The notes: generated by a model not told the origin, from the letters alone. Shown: positions 1-14,184, numbered from the stretch's first letter. The stretch is DNA of 64,000 nucleotides from Brachionus plicatilis (GCA_010279815.1 QEOQ01000506.1:188063-252062), one strand, 5' to 3'. Numbers and translations are program-made.

Positions 1-1904
1 ATGCAATTGTTTTAAATATAAGCTTTTTCTAATACGATTCTTTTTTTTTAATCCAAAAATATCAACATGCTTTTTACCTAGAAATCAAATGAGTCAGCAA
101 AAAATTCTATTTAAAAATTGTTGTCAGTAAATCAATAAAATTTTTTGAATAAAAAATAAAGCATTTTTAGGAATTCGAGAAATAATTTTTTATTTCAAAA
201 TTTTTCCAAATTGTAAGAAAATAATGAACAATTTAAATTAATTTACTTTCAAGAAAAAACATTCAAATACTTTTAATTTAATTAAGTTTTTTATTGGAGA
301 AATAAATTTTTTAATTAATAAATTCATAATTATTTTGTGCAAAATTACAATATTGTCGAGAAGCAAATTATTCATAAATGCTGCAATTATCGTCTCTGTT
401 GTATATTGGTTACCAATATTTACAAAATATTCTCATTTTTAGTCAGAAAAATTGGATTTTAAAAATTTCAACCACATGGTTTGTATCATTTTGTTCAAAA
501 AAGATTTTTTTCTAATCAATAATCTTACGTAAATATTTCTGATAAAGGCATAAGTTCAATGTCGAATACAGATAGCATATATTTTCATTTTTATCGTTTT
601 TTTAATTACTGAAGCTTGTGTTTCATATTATTTCTCATTTTTTTTATCAGATTTTTTAATTTAATTTATGTAAAAATTTAAAATTATTTAAATTTCAGTA
701 ACAGAATTGTGCACCAGTTTCTTTTGGAATCTTTCAAGAAGCTAGCTGTATTTAAACTTTTTAAAAAATCAATTTGAGGATTTTTTTTTGTTTTTTAATT
801 TTTTTACACCTATTAGTTGGACAAGAGCCTCACAAGTAAAAAAATTTATATTTCCATATTATAAATTGTAAGATATTGATTGAATTAATTTGATTTGAAA
901 CTCTAATTTTCTTAAATTTTAACCTTAATGTTTAAATTGTCAAAAATATATTTTTGCTAAGCTAGATTCAATTCAATTAAATTGGAATCTAATAAAAAGT
1001 TCTTGAGTGGAATTTTTCTAATGATTTTTAGTACCAAAATGAACAATATTCAAATTTTTTATGTTAAATTTTTATCTACTGCATTTTTAAAATTTTCTAC
1101 TGAAATAATTTCTCATGCGAATCAGAGTGGTTTAAAACTGCATGAAATTATTTTTTCATCAATTTCTAGAATGATAATTTATGTTATTTAATGCTCTTCT
1201 TAAGTAAGCTGTACAGAGCAATTAAAAAAAGAAAAGAAAGTATTTTAAATTTATTTTATTTTTTTTTTTATTCAAAAATTTTATTTCTTTTCTTTTGATT
1301 ATAATTTTAATCAATTAAATTTTCTAAATAATCGTATCAATTGTTTTTTAATTTACATTTGTCTTATCTAAATTATTTAAATAAATTTTAGATTTTAAAA
1401 TATTGCTAAGCGATAAACAAATTATTTTTTTTCATAAAAAGTAAGTAAGAATGATAATTATTCAATCAATTTTTATTTATTCATGGATTTCGTAAACTTT
1501 AACAGGTTAATGTGAGTAAAAATATAAAGAAAATCAAATTAAAATTAACATTTGATTTCGTAGTAGAATCATCTTTTTTTATTTTTTATTTTATCAGCAA
1601 GGAATAGAATATAAATATAGGGTTCTATCTTTATCATACTTTATATAGAAAAAAATATTCCATGCATCTAAATAAAACTTAATCATAGCTCTTTGGTTGA
1701 ATTAATTTTTATAGAGTCTGACGAGAGAAATCTAAAAAGTCTCATTTTGATGAGCGCACAAAATTATCCACCAAATAGCATCAACTAGAAATACAGTCAT
1801 TTTTAAAACTCATGCATTTTGTTGAAAATTTACAATCAAAAAAGCCAAGGTGTTTCAAATTTTCAAATTTTAGATTTGATTTTTACTCAACAAAAAAATG
1901 AAAA
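1..1904. other. AT-rich upstream region, no gene seen
   Basis: Long A and T tracts with no open frame resembling a known protein. It lies 5' of the NKCC gene and probably contains its promoter and 5' UTR, but I see no clear core promoter motif. A 69-codon frame at 982-1191 has no recognisable content. Confidence 0.5.
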
Positions 1905-4900
1905 ATGGAAAATAAAATTAAAGCCAACGAAAAAATTGTTAACGATTTCGATAAACCAGTTTTTTACCATTCCTTAAATGAATTGGATCATGATGGAGTT
2001 AAAGCTAAGCCAAAATTCAATGTAACCAAGTTAAACTCGTCCGATTTAGTGGAAAAAAATGAACCCAATCTTCCAGGTATGGTCACTGATAATCTAATTT
2101 ATAAAAATTTTTTTTGTGCCTTTTTTAAATTAATTAAAAAAAATTAAGAAATTTTTTTGTATATAAAAATTTTGTTTAAATCTTGGTTTTAGAATACTCA
2201 AAGTTACCGCTTCCTAGTAATGATGCAGTGCCGGATCGTGACAATTACCGTAATTTAATGTCTTTAACTGGCGAAGCCAAATCAAGACCAACTTTACTTG
2301 AGTTACAAAATTATCAACGTTTGAGCACCACAGACACAGACTCTGTCCAAAAAGGACTTGATATAGCCGATAGTACCGACTTTAAGACCAAAGAAAACTC
2401 AACAAACCAAAAATCTCTCGATGTCATCAAATTCGGATGGATCAAGGGTGTTTTAGTAAGATGCGTTCTAAACATATTTGGGGTAATGATATTTCTAAGA
2501 GTTTCATGGCTAGTTGGTCAAGCTGGAGTGGGACTAATGAGTGTTATTATTTTATTGGCCACACTGGTTACCGTGATAACAACTTTATCGACCAGTGCAA
2601 TTTGTACCAATGGTGAAATCCGTGGTGGTGGAGCATATTATTTAATTTCAAGGTCTCTAGGTCCAGAATTTGGCGGAGCAATAGGCATTGTTTTTTCATT
2701 TGCCAATGCTGTGGGATGTGCCATGTATACAATTGGTTTTGCTGAAACTCTAGTTGCATTACTCCGCGATTACGATCTTAAAATAGATTCTGATCCGGTA
2801 AATGATGTGAGGCTTATAGGTTTGATTACAATCATAATATTATTCATACTGGCTTTGGTTGGAATGAGTTGGGAAGCAAAGGTGCAAATTTTTCTATTGG
2901 GAATTTTGCTAGTTGCATTTGTGGATTTTATTGTGGGGACAATTTTAAGTCCTACTGATGAGCAAAAATCAAAAGGATTTGTTGGTTACAGTGTCGGCCA
3001 GCTGAAAGAAAACTTTTTGCCTGATTACAGAGATGGTGAAGACTTTGCACACTTATTTGGAGTTTTTTTTCCTGCTGTGACAGGAATTTTGGCTGGAGCA
3101 AACATCAGTGGTAATCTAAAAAATCCCCAAAAGGCTATCCCCAAAGGAACATTATTGTCAATTGTGATAACATCTTTTGTTTATTTGTTGTTCTCATGGA
3201 TGTGTGGTGCCTCGATTTCTCGAGAAACTACCGGAAATGTGCAGCATTTAGCAAACAATACATTTCTAAATTGTAACCAAGAAAATGTTACATGTAAAGA
3301 TGGTCTATTGCACAATTACCAAATAATGCAAATGGTTTCACTTTGGGCTCCAATTATAACTGCCGGTATTTTCTCGGCCTCCTTATCTTCGGCTCTAGCT
3401 AGTTTGGTTAGTGCGCCAAAGGTTTTCCAAGCTGTTTGTGAAGATAAAATATTTCCCAAAATAGAATACTTTGCGGTTGGTAGAGGAAAAGACAATGAGC
3501 CTTTCAGAGGCTACGTTCTTACTTTTGTGATCGCATGTGTATTTATTTTAATCGGCGATTTAAACGCCATAGCTCCGATTATATCAAATTTTTTCCTCAT
3601 GTCATATGCTCTCATCAATTTTTCGTGTTTTGACGCCTCTTTGGCCAAAGCCTCTGGTTGGAGACCCGCTTTCAAATACTATAACAAATGGGTCAGCTTA
3701 TTCGGAGCATTGCTATGCATTACAGTTATGTTTTTGATAAAATGGTGGGCTGCGCTGATCTCTTTTATTATAATTGCTGGTCTACATCTTTATGTCAAAC
3801 AGTCTAAACCAAGTAAGTTAATTTTTTAATTTATTTTAAGTCAAAATTTTCAAAAAATAGAAAAAAATTACTATTTGAAAATTTATAATTGCAATTTATT
3901 AATGAAGCTGCTGAGTATTAAATAATTATAATGTTCAGCTAAGTATCTAGATTGTAATAAGATTGTTAATTGGTGTTTAGAATATAATAAGAAATTCGAA
4001 ATAAATTCGAAAATTGATTTTTTTAAATAATTTTAATTTTATATTTTATTTCCAGATTTAATTATTCAATAAATTTATAAAGCGTTAAATTAATATTTTT
4101 TTAAATTGTTATAAAAAAAATCTTAATTTGATTATAGATAAGATTTTTTTTTCTAAATTTTGTTTATTTTTTAGAAATGCCAATTTAAATATAATTTTAG
4201 GCCGAAAGTTTCGTATCATCGAAGTATATTTTTTTGTTTATCTAGAAAAAAAATATACTACCAAAAATAAGATAATGGATTTAACTTAAATTTAATAGAT
4301 AAAAAACATATTGAAAGTTTTCTAGCTTTCTTTGCAAAATTTTAAAATAAAATCAAAAATAAAAACCAATTCTATTTTATAATTTAATCAGAAAAACATC
4401 AATCTTTTTCTTTATTCAATTAAATTAAAATCAATAGTCCGTTTTAATGTTCTTATAAACAATTATTTTCAAACCGTTTTCAAATATTTCAGAACATAAA
4501 TGTTGGAAGTAATATAAAGAGATAAGTATCGATTTTCATAAATGGAATAAATGTTTCACAGCACATCCATTAAATCTAACAAAAGAAAAACTAAATTAGA
4601 AAAACTCTTAACTAAATGCACTAAATATTTAAAAGATTGTATTTTTTAGTTTTAGTCTTTGAAACCAATAAAAAAATCAAATCTGAAGCATAAATCTAAA
4701 ATTTTAAGCCTAGAAAAGAAAAAACTGACAAAAAATATTTTTGGGTAATTTTATTTAAAAATTTAATTAAAAATAATAATACCGTAATGTTCAGCAAATG
4801 AATATATAGAGAATTATTCAAAATTTAACTAAATTAATATTTAAAAAGAAAGTTAAAGCATCATATTCATAAAAATTTTCAAAAAATTAGCATTAAATTC

Positions 4901-7377
4901 TGCATTTATTCTTCAAATTTTCCAAATTATTTTTGGAAATAACTTAATAAAATTCCAAGGTTTAGCAGGATATTAAAAGAGCTACTTCAGATAATAAGAA
5001 TAATATTAATTTATAATTAAAATAAAATTAACCAAAAATCAATAGAAATATTTAAAGAAATGCACATAAAGTAAAATACGTCAAAAAAGGTATTAAAGAA
5101 TTTAATTTTAAGTTTAAATTAATTTTAAAGAATTTTGTTTTAAGATTTAAAACAATTAATTTTAACAATGTACGTATTTTTTTAAAAATTTTTGGAAAAT
5201 TTTTTAATTCCTAAATTGAAATTAATATCTCCTGATATGAAAAAAAAATATCTAAATTCATTTTTCAACAATTTATTTTTGGATATCAAATCTGATACTT
5301 GTTGTTCTGTTTTTAGGCAAAAAAGTAACTTTCTATTTTACAAATATAGCTATGGAATTCATAATTTTAACCGCAAAATTCTCCGAAAAAATATTTGACA
5401 AATAAAGTTTTTTAATAGTAATTTAATCACGGTTTTCTACTAATAAGGTCATCAGTAAAATAAGATATCTTTCTTCAAAAATCTAAAATGCTATTGCCTT
5501 AATTGATCTAGAATTATCTTTTTTTATTTAACTATTTTTTAATAGTATTTTTACATTATAAACATTAAAAAATACATATAGATTTTTAATTGATCTTTTC
5601 ATATTGTAAAATATTTTAATTAGAAGCGTATCAATACTGTATTTATATTTAAATTTTTTTTTTTTCTGCATCAGAAATTTCCACTCAAAAACTTCTTATA
5701 AGTTTTTTTTTCTAATTATTTTATTCTTTAAGACATCAACTGGGGCTCTTCTACTCAGGCTCACATATTTAGACGTTCTTTGGAATATTCACTAAAATTG
5801 ATGTCAATCGAAGAACATGTAAAAAACTTTCGGCCAAATTTTCTAGTTTTAACTGGTGCACCTACAACTCGACCGGCTTTGTGTGACATTGTGGCAGCCA
5901 TAACCAAAAACCGTAGTTTGATGATATGCGCAAATATAATTACTGATAGTGTGGATAAATACAATATTGATTATGTATCCTGGATGCACAAACGAAAATA
6001 CAAATCATTTTATTCAGAATTAAGAAGTCCATCTATGAGAACAGGCGCTTTTTCGATGATGCAAACAGTTGGCATAGGCAAGCTTAGACCAAACACCCTA
6101 ATGATTGGTTTCAAAAATGACTGGCAAGTGGACAAAATAGAAAGCGTCATTGATTATTATGAACTAATAAATGACGCGTTTTTACTTAAATTCGGCATTT
6201 GTATTCTCAGACTAGATGGTGGCTTAGACTATTCTGATTTATTAGACAATTTTTCTACTGAAAAAGATTCTTCGAGCAGCGAGTCAGAATCGGAAGGGGA
6301 GAGTGCTCTATCGAACTCAGAAGACACCAATTTGAAGAAGCAAAATATTGAGTTTTTGATATCAAAGCAAAACAAATCAAATCTAAATCAAGTTTTTAAC
6401 AAAAATCCATCTTATTCGTATTTGAGCAAATTTAACGAAAAAACCTTTGAGCTGGAAAAAACTGAGCCTTTTGTTGAAAGTCTTACTCCGAATAAAAATT
6501 CTTTTTTAAAAAGCACTGAAGTTATTAAATTAAAAAATACCAAAATAAATAAAGGCATACTTCAGGGCATTAACATATTTCATCACAAATACCAGAGAGG
6601 ATTTGTTGATGTTTGGTGGACTTACGATGACGGAGGCCTGTCAGTTCTTATTCCGTATCTTCTATTGCAAAAAAAACATTGGCAAAAATGTAAACTCAGA
6701 ATCTTCATTCAAACAAAAAACAACAGCGATAATGTGTCTGAGGAACAAAGAAAGTAATAAAATTTTAAAATAAATAATTGATATTATTTAAGCTTTAATA
6801 TAATTGAATTTCAGCTTGGCAACACTTTTATCGAAATTCAGAATTGATTTCAATGATCTGATTGTTTTTTCCACAACAAATAAGAAACCTCAACAATCCA
6901 CGTGAGTTTTTTTTCTATTAATTTAGATTTTCAAATTTTTAAAACATTTTTTTTAAGAGTGTCAATTTATGAAAAAATGATTGAGAATTGGCGACTAAAA
7001 CCAAATGAGACTTTGGAACAATATCCATGGAAGATATCTGAGGAAATTTACAAGCAAAACTTGGATAAAGTACTTTCATTTAAATTTTAGTTTGGATTAT
7101 AATAAAAAAAATTGAATTAGATAAATCAGCAGTTAATATTGAAAGACTTGTTGATCGAACATTCTCAAAACTCGAGTTTTATTTTTATGTAAGTTTAAAA
7201 TATTAATTTTAAAAAAGTTTTAAACTTGCAGTTTTGTTTAGCACAATCAGTGTTCCCAACCGTTTACAAACATGTGCAGGGTTATATTTGTCCAAACTCG
7301 ATTTAATTAGCTACGAAATGCCACCGATGATGATGATTCGAGGAAATCAAAATTCAGTTTTAACTTATTATTCTTAA
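1905..7377 (+). CDS. NKCC-type Na-K-Cl cotransporter (SLC12A1/2/3 family), 7 coding exons
   Basis: Electroneutral cation-chloride symporter of the plasma membrane (volume and chloride regulation in the family). Inferred exons: 1905-2076, 2193-3812, 5733-6753, 6815-6901, 6958-7069, 7121-7188, 7242-7377; all introns are GT-AG and the sum gives 1071 residues, usual for NKCC/NCC. The N-terminal tail has KPKFNV, then the conserved NDAVP...NYR and RPTLLEL blocks. The 12-helix core starts at KFGWIKGVLVRCVLNIFGV and contains RGGGAYYLISRSLGPEFGGA. The C-terminal domain has INWGSSTQA, HVKNFRPNFLVLTGAP, ATLLSKFRIDF, and ends PPMMMIRGNQNSVLTYYS, the canonical SLC12 C-terminus. Start: the first in-frame ATG; an ATG eight bases upstream is out of frame. 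Family assignment is secure; NKCC versus NCC subclass is likely but not settled. Confidence 0.93.
3813..5732 (+). other. Long intron 2 of the NKCC gene
   Basis: Donor gtaagt at 3813, acceptor cttta-ag ending at 5732. It separates the membrane core from the C-terminal domain, which join in frame. At 1.9 kb it is far longer than the gene's other introns (about 50-115 bp). AT-rich, no recognisable element inside. Confidence 0.8.
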
Positions 7378-9263
7378 ATTTTAAACTAACTTAGTGAAAT
7401 ATTAAAGAACTAAAGTTGTTTCGCGTTGATGCTTTCATAAAATGAAACCAAAAGATGTTTTTTTTTGATTTTTCATTCTTGAACAAAATATCTTTAAAAA
7501 ATTAGTTAAATGTTTAAATTTTTTCTCGTTGATACATTTATTAAGATTTTTTGCTGTTTAAACACCTACATATTTATTTGAAGTAAATATTAATTTAATT
7601 TGATTAAATGATTTAATTTTTTTTTCTCAACTTAATTAGTACTCAATATAATTTTTATAAATATTAAAAAACTGAACAATTACTTTTTAAAAAGGAAAAA
7701 TACATATTTTAAAAAAAGTTAAATATATATTTATATATTTAAGATTTATTTGATGAAAACAATATGATTTAATTGATATTTAATTATTAGAAAATTTAGA
7801 TATTTAAATATGCTATAAAAAGATTAGGTCAACTGTTTCATTATCAAAAATAAATAATTTAAATATAATCTTATTTCTATTAAAAATTTAATTAAAATTT
7901 TGAATTTAAATAAAATTAATAAAATAAAAATTGAGACTTACTAAATTCTGGATATTTTTAATTTTAATAAATTTTAATAAAATATCTTTTACTGCACAAT
8001 TTGTTGAATTAATAGATATAATAACACTAATTTAATTCTCGTTAAACACAATGTTTGTTAATGTCAATTAAAAGGATGGGTTTTAAAAATAATTTCTAAA
8101 CTGTTAAAAACAATTTTTTGTTAAAACTAAACAATTGAACTAAAAGACTAAATATACACCCTTCTAACTTTTAAAAACTTTAAATTCCCTCTTTTCTTTA
8201 AATTTGAAATAATAATGATTCTTAATTTCTAAAGCATTTTTATTAGAAAAAAATATTCATATATTGTTAATTTGAATCCTAAAAGAAATAAATAAACAAG
8301 AAAAGAAATCTTCACTATTTTGTTACAGCATGGCATGGAATACATTAAGAGAAATTAATTTTAACTCTGAAAATGATGCATATAAGAGTTACCAAGATAG
8401 TTTGCTAGTACTATTTTGTGTAACAATTTCCTAAAATCTTTAGCAGAGGACATTTTCTTTTAAAATGTTAGACGAAAATTTGAATAGATTCGATTCGACT
8501 AAAATATCTGAAAAATTTTATCCAAAGTCGAAAAATAAGAGATTTCCTTGTGCTGTGATCAGAAAAAGTCTAAAATTAACAATAAAACCTCAAAAAAACT
8601 TAATAAAGCTTAATAAATATGAATCATATTTAGTAAAAATCAAATTAAGATCAAAAATATAATAAGATCTATTTTTTTTTATGTTTTTTGATAATGAAAT
8701 TTTTATCTTTCTCATCCTCATAAAACCTGCCAGGTTCTGAACACTCTGTTGAGTTTATTTTGAAACCTAATTTTTTTTAAATTTATAATTGTACCTTTTT
8801 GAACGCCTATGGAAACTCTTGCAACATTTTTTAATAATAATTATCGTTTAATTTTGCATCAGCCAAATTGACCACTGTGATAATAAAACTGATTCCGATT
8901 AGATTAGTCACAATAATTGGTGACCAGCTGATCACAAATCAGGGAAGTCTTAAAATTAGCTATAAATAGCAAAATCTTAATCTGTTGTAATTTTTTGGGT
9001 CTTTCAAATTTTTTTTAAAATCGGTCAAAATAAATGTATACAGATTGTTTGACATTAAATAAAAGAGAAATTCTACTTAAGACTATTTCAAGTTTTCTAA
9101 CTTTCTAATATTTATTGAAAATCAAAAATCTGTAAAAATTTTTAATTCTATCGGTTGAGAACTGATCCCATTTGTCCAGATTGTTGTGTCGAAATTTTAG
9201 TTATATAAATGCCTTAGAAAACATAATTATCTATTAAAATATTAATATTTTGATTGTTTTGAT
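7378..9263. other. Intergenic region between convergent NKCC and TRPV genes
   Basis: AT-rich. A short frame near 8330-8430 (AWNTLREINFNSENDAYKSY and onward) vaguely resembles spacer sequence of LINE ORF2 proteins but is broken within about 35 codons. The 65-codon frame at 8465-8662 is Lys-rich and unrecognised. No gene can be supported. Confidence 0.4.
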
Positions 9264-9269
9264 TTTATT
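9264..9269 (-). promoter_or_regulatory. Poly(A) signal of TRPV gene A
   Basis: AATAAA on the minus strand about 55 bases past the stop codon at 9322-9324. Position fits the 3' end of the upstream channel gene. Confidence 0.5.
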
Positions 9270-9321
9270 TATAATCGTTTAGGAAACAAGGAAAAAAATG
9301 ACAAAGGATAAATTAAAAAAG

Positions 9322-12300
9322 CTAAATTTCTTTCACTGTGCAACATTCTTCATTTTCCATTATTTTGGTCTGAAAAAAACTTCTATAAGATTTCATTGTT
9401 TCCCTTTCAGCATCCTTTATTTGAATAAATGTTAAATCTTATTTATTAAACTAAAACAAATTTACAGTCATTTTCCATCGAACAATAAAAGCCTTTTCTC
9501 CGTTACTTAATGTATTTGCATACTTCTTTTGCTGTTTGAGTTTTTCTTTTCTGCTTGCATTTTGTTCGATGGTCAAAACTTGCTTGGCCCACTTAAAAAA
9601 AAGGAAAATTGTCAAAATGTAAAAAAAAAAAGATTATAAAACCTGTCGGAGCCATTCACGTTTTAGTTCAGTAGTTAAATTGTAGGTATGGGTCATCATA
9701 GCTACCAATAAATTGAACATCAAAATGGTGATAATTGTACTCAAAAGTACAAAGAAAATCTTTAAAAAAAATGCCAGAATTTAAAATAATTTTTTTAAAC
9801 AGAATTCTAAAATTACTCTTCCAGTCACATGATAGTCACTTGTTAAAAGACTAAGATAAGCACTTCCCAGATCTCTTAATGACATGGTAATCAAATCAAA
9901 AACAGCCTCCAGAGGCGAATCATAAAAACCCGATTTGCCAAATTCATAAATAACATAGAATGCTAATAAGTTAATATTTTAGATTTAAAAAAAAATTCTA
10001 TTAAAAATATTCACTTTGAGAAAATCCGATCACAAAAACTATAAAAATAATCAAAAATCTAAAAAAATTTGTTTTTATAACCCGGTGGATAATATAGACA
10101 AATGTGGTTATAACTCGAAACCCTCTTAAATAATTATTTAAAATTAGAATTAAATTTTTCAGAATAAAAAAAATCAAAATGTTCATGCTTACCTTCCAAG
10201 ATAAAGAATATAGGCAGATTTAAATATGATTGAAATTACAATCAAATAATCTTCTCCAATATGATTACAAGTGAACCTCAGTGGTACGATAAGCAAGTAT
10301 GATATAAGAGAAAATATAAATATGACTTTGGACGGATTAAAAAGCAATGTTTGGATGAAAAGGTAAAGTTTTTGAATGTATAACTCGTAGCAAAACTTGA
10401 ATAGATACAAAACTGAATAAATCAATAGGACAATTTCGATTATCATCCGAATCTAAATAAGATTTTAACAATTTTAGCTTCAATTTTAAATAAAAAAATA
10501 TTTTACATATCTATCGGGATCTTTTGCTTCCAGATAAGCGCATTTGCATCTTTCACTTAAAATTGTGTAATTAACAGTAATATCGGTACAATTAGCTTCT
10601 GTATTAAGGTAATCAAAATATAAACGCTTCATTATCAAAATAGCGATTGACAAGCCAAAATAGATTGTAAAAAAAAGCATTTCAAAATAAAACCTTATTA
10701 AAATTTTTTTATGTTTAAAAAAAAATTAAAAAATAGCAAAAAATGCGTCTACTCGACTAAAATACTATCAAAATTTTTTTAATAAACTAATAAAACTTTA
10801 CAGCGTACTTAACTTTTAAAAAAACATAGCTACCTTTTTCAAAAACAACCAAATAACTGTTTAATTTTTTAAATTAAAAATTTGTTCTTTAGATTTAGTT
10901 CTATCGATTTAATAAAAAAGTATCAAATTTAATTAAATAAAGTAAATATTTAAAAAAAAACTTGAATTCAATTTTTTTATAAATGCATTTACTGTTTTTC
11001 TTTTTCAAAAATTCTCATTTTGAACACTTTTTGGCGAATTGGTTGTACTTACTATCGGGAGATAATTCAAATGCAAGTTCGGGAAAATTTTTTTAATAAA
11101 TTCAGTAGTTATGTGATTCAAATTTTAGTATGATATTAAGGTATTTGGTATGTCAATAATGCAAGGATGAATAATGGGTACGCCGAAAAGTTTTGCTAGT
11201 AAATTAAAAAGTTTTATCAGTATGCTAAAACAAAAGTTCCTAGCAAAATAATAGAATTTTGATAATTTTTTAGATCTAAAAATATAGACCATTTACGAAA
11301 ACAATTTTTTACTTTAATCTGATGTAGGAATTCCACTTTTTGTTGAGCAAATCTATTACAAATCCTTCAAGTAATTCCAAATGTTCTTCTGTTTCCTTAA
11401 ATTAAATTAAATTTTGAGCAAATTATTATTTTTATTTTTTTTAATAAATAAACCAACCCCATTTACTACTAAATAAATAGCACTAGTAGTATCGGTGCTA
11501 CCATCTTCATTTATTGTATCAATTGTAGCCAGTGGATAAGAGCCACATGCAATATCTGCATAAATGAACCACAAGTGGCGCAGTTTTTCTAAAATAAATT
11601 GAAACATCTTTAAAATAAAACTGGCTTTAGCACTTTTTAAAGCATTATTTATATAATTCAATTTATTACCTCTTTTCTGGCAAGCTTAGCAGCAAGAGTT
11701 AAAGGAGTTAAACCTTGACGATTCTTTATATGAAGACTTGCATTAAATTCAAGCATTAATTTAAACATAGGCTAGGCAAAAAAAGCGACTTGATTTTTTA
11801 TTTTAAAAATGTGAAAAAAATACCAAGTTGTTATTAATTACGAGCATATGCAAAACAGTGTTTCCATTAAAATCTTGCTTGTTCGGGTCAGCTCCCGAAG
11901 CTATCAGCAAACGAACACATTCTTCTTGCTTTAGAATTGCAGCAAAGCTCAAGGCATACTCACCAAAATATGCATACCCCATATAATTTGTATGGAGGGA
12001 AAATATAGGACTTTCTTGAGATAATGAATGTTCTTGGTTGTTTTTTTGATCTTCAGGACAGAAAAATTTTCCGCAGCACCTCTCATGAACATCGGCTCCA
12101 TTGACTAGCAGAAATTTGACCATCGCCGGGTCTTCACTGACAATTGCCATGTGTAGGGCAGTTTCTCCTTTAATTAAATTTTAAAATTAATGCTTTTTTT
12201 TTATATATATTATTATACCAAAATAGTCTTCGCTCAGATAAATATCATTGATCATATTTGGAAAAATTTTAATAAGCCGTTTTCCAAGTTCAATAAATAA

Positions 12301-14184
12301 AGGTGTTCCATTCAGCATACAGAGATGAAGAAGTGTTTCACCAACAGCTCCAACTTTCTCCAATTTGAAGCAAATTTTTTTTGTTTTTCGACCTTTTTTT
12401 TCTAAAAAAGAAAAATTTCAAATTTTTATTTTTCCAATCAGGTTAATTTTAAAAGGAAAAAAGGTTTCATAATCTCTGTAGTTTAAATACAAAATTCTCT
12501 GCTACCATAATAATGCCAATCACTTCTTTAATCAATGTTCAAAAAAAATTTTTAAAGTTTTTGTTTGTTGAAAAAAGCTTGATTCGGCAATGAAATAAAT
12601 ACCTTTTATTAATAAATATTGTCCTTTTCCCCTCTACGTAAGGCATTTATTTAATTCGATTACTGAAAATTTAATATAGAGTATCTGCCGCTTTTCAAAT
12701 AAAACTTCAAGTTATCATTATTTTTAATGAACTAATGGAACTATCATCCGAATACAACTTTTCATAAAATAAATGAATGATAGCTACAGTGGTTCTTGCA
12801 AAAGTAAAACATTCCGTTCCTAAAAGAGGAACGGAATTTCATCCATTACCATTCCATTCGTTTCATTTAATCCATTCCCTTCCATTCCAATTAATCCATT
12901 TTGTTAATTTCATCAATTCCTGGTTGAAACTAATTGGAATGGTTGGAACAGATGGAATAGAACGGAATGGTTGAAACAGATGGAATAGAACAGAATGGTT
13001 GGAACGGAAATGTTGGAATGGTAATGGAATGGATTGAGAATGGAATGGAAATACTTTTTTTAAGAATACGTCTCCATTCCGTTCTTCTTCTAGAAACGGA
13101 AAACTTCACTTTTCCAAGATCGAATGTAATTAAGTTTGAAAAAGTTTTAACACAAATAGCTAAGAGATGATATTTATTTGGAAAGATAACACAAACACAA
13201 ATAAGGATTAATTCGTAAAGACGAAATTAACTGATGCTGAAAACATTTAAAATAATAGTAGGATTAAAATTTAAAACTTTTTCTGTAAAAAAAATTTTTT
13301 AATCTGTTTTGAATTTTGATTCCGAAATAAATATACAAAATTATTTTACCGACTATTGGCTTTGTGAAATTAGGAACAAATCAGAACAGAATTTAAGGCT
13401 AAAAAAAGTTTGCAAAATTTTTTCTTTAAGCTTTTAAATAAATGTAAATGCAACAAAGTGCATGGTTACATGGTTACATCAATAGTTAATGTCAGTTAGG
13501 GATGCACAAAATCTCTGAAAAATACACATTAGTCAAATTAATCAAAATTTAAATTATGCTAAATTTGCAAAGTTTTACCAGAGCTTAATGATGCAATGTG
13601 AACGCTGCACCACGTTGCATTTACAGAATTTGATTTAGAGCTCTCAGAAAAAATTCTAAAAATTTATAAAATTTTGTTCTGTTCAAAATCTATGTACCAA
13701 ATAACACAAAACATCAGTTTTTCAGTAATTTTAATTTTATTTTTGAAAATTAATTTTTTAATGTGAGATTTCAAAAAGTATAAAAAATATTTTAAAAGGT
13801 AAACTTAAAAATTAATGTAAAAAATACTACCCGAATGTTTAATTAAACTTGGTCCTGGTATTTGCTTGGAAATTTTATCTCCCGAACGCTTCGTCACAAT
13901 CTTTTCGATGGGTATCTGTTCAAAAAATATTAAAAACAAATTTAATAAATAATAATTATGATAAATACTTCTTCTCCTTCGCCATTATTATACAAATATT
14001 TAACTACCTCAGTTTTTATAAAATTATCCAATTCGGTATAGTCTTTTTTAGCAATGGCAATTTTCATCAATCTAACCAATTCACCTCCACCATTAACATT
14101 TGCTAATTTGTAAATCTCGGGACCATTTTCACTATCTGCTTGAGCCTTTAGACTGTCATTTACGTCACTAGTCGTATTACCCAT
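9322..14184 (-). CDS. TRPV-type cation channel, paralog A, 14 coding exons
   Basis: Predicted tetrameric membrane cation channel; family roles are sensory. Exons in transcription order: 14184-13969, 13915-13831, 12401-12219, 12167-11824, 11771-11670, 11607-11458, 11395-11313, 10693-10507, 10452-10193, 10124-10015, 9962-9817, 9759-9643, 9591-9466, 9414-9322; total 733 residues. N-terminal block with [12 protein letters not shown], then ankyrin repeats ([54 protein letters not shown]), then six membrane segments; S6 reads [13 protein letters not shown], followed by the TRP-box-like [19 protein letters not shown] and GNTVLH.LV are TRPV hallmarks. The N-terminus suggests the invertebrate OSM-9/Inactive/Nanchung kind, but which is uncertain. 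The pore segment between exons 11 and 12 lacks the usual filter. It has one extra intron (13830-12402) compared with paralog B. Confidence 0.88.
12808..13092. repeat. CCATT/GGAAT-rich fold-back repeat inside TRPV A intron 2
   Basis: The left half is rich in CCATTCC and TTCCATTCC, the right half in GGAATGG and GGAACGG units, so the stretch can fold on itself. It begins with a small perfect hairpin (ATTCCGTTCC / GGAACGGAAT, 12810-12835). It lies in the 1.4-kb intron that paralog B lacks. Open frames across it are by-products of the repeat. Confidence 0.75.

Noticed and set aside
7070..7101. Reading NKCC exon 5 through to a stop at 7088-7090
   Set aside because: It would end the protein in SFKF and lose the conserved C-terminus; splicing at 7069/7121 restores the family sequence up to SVLTYYS.
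8465..8662. 65-codon frame, Lys-rich
   Set aside because: Simple AT-derived composition, no domain, no splice context; I see no support for a gene.
12777..13170. Two overlapping 65-67 codon frames
   Set aside because: They are translations of the CCATT/GGAAT repeat within a TRPV intron.
13849..14106. Plus-strand frame of 85 codons
   Set aside because: It is the antisense shadow of TRPV A exons 1 and 2.
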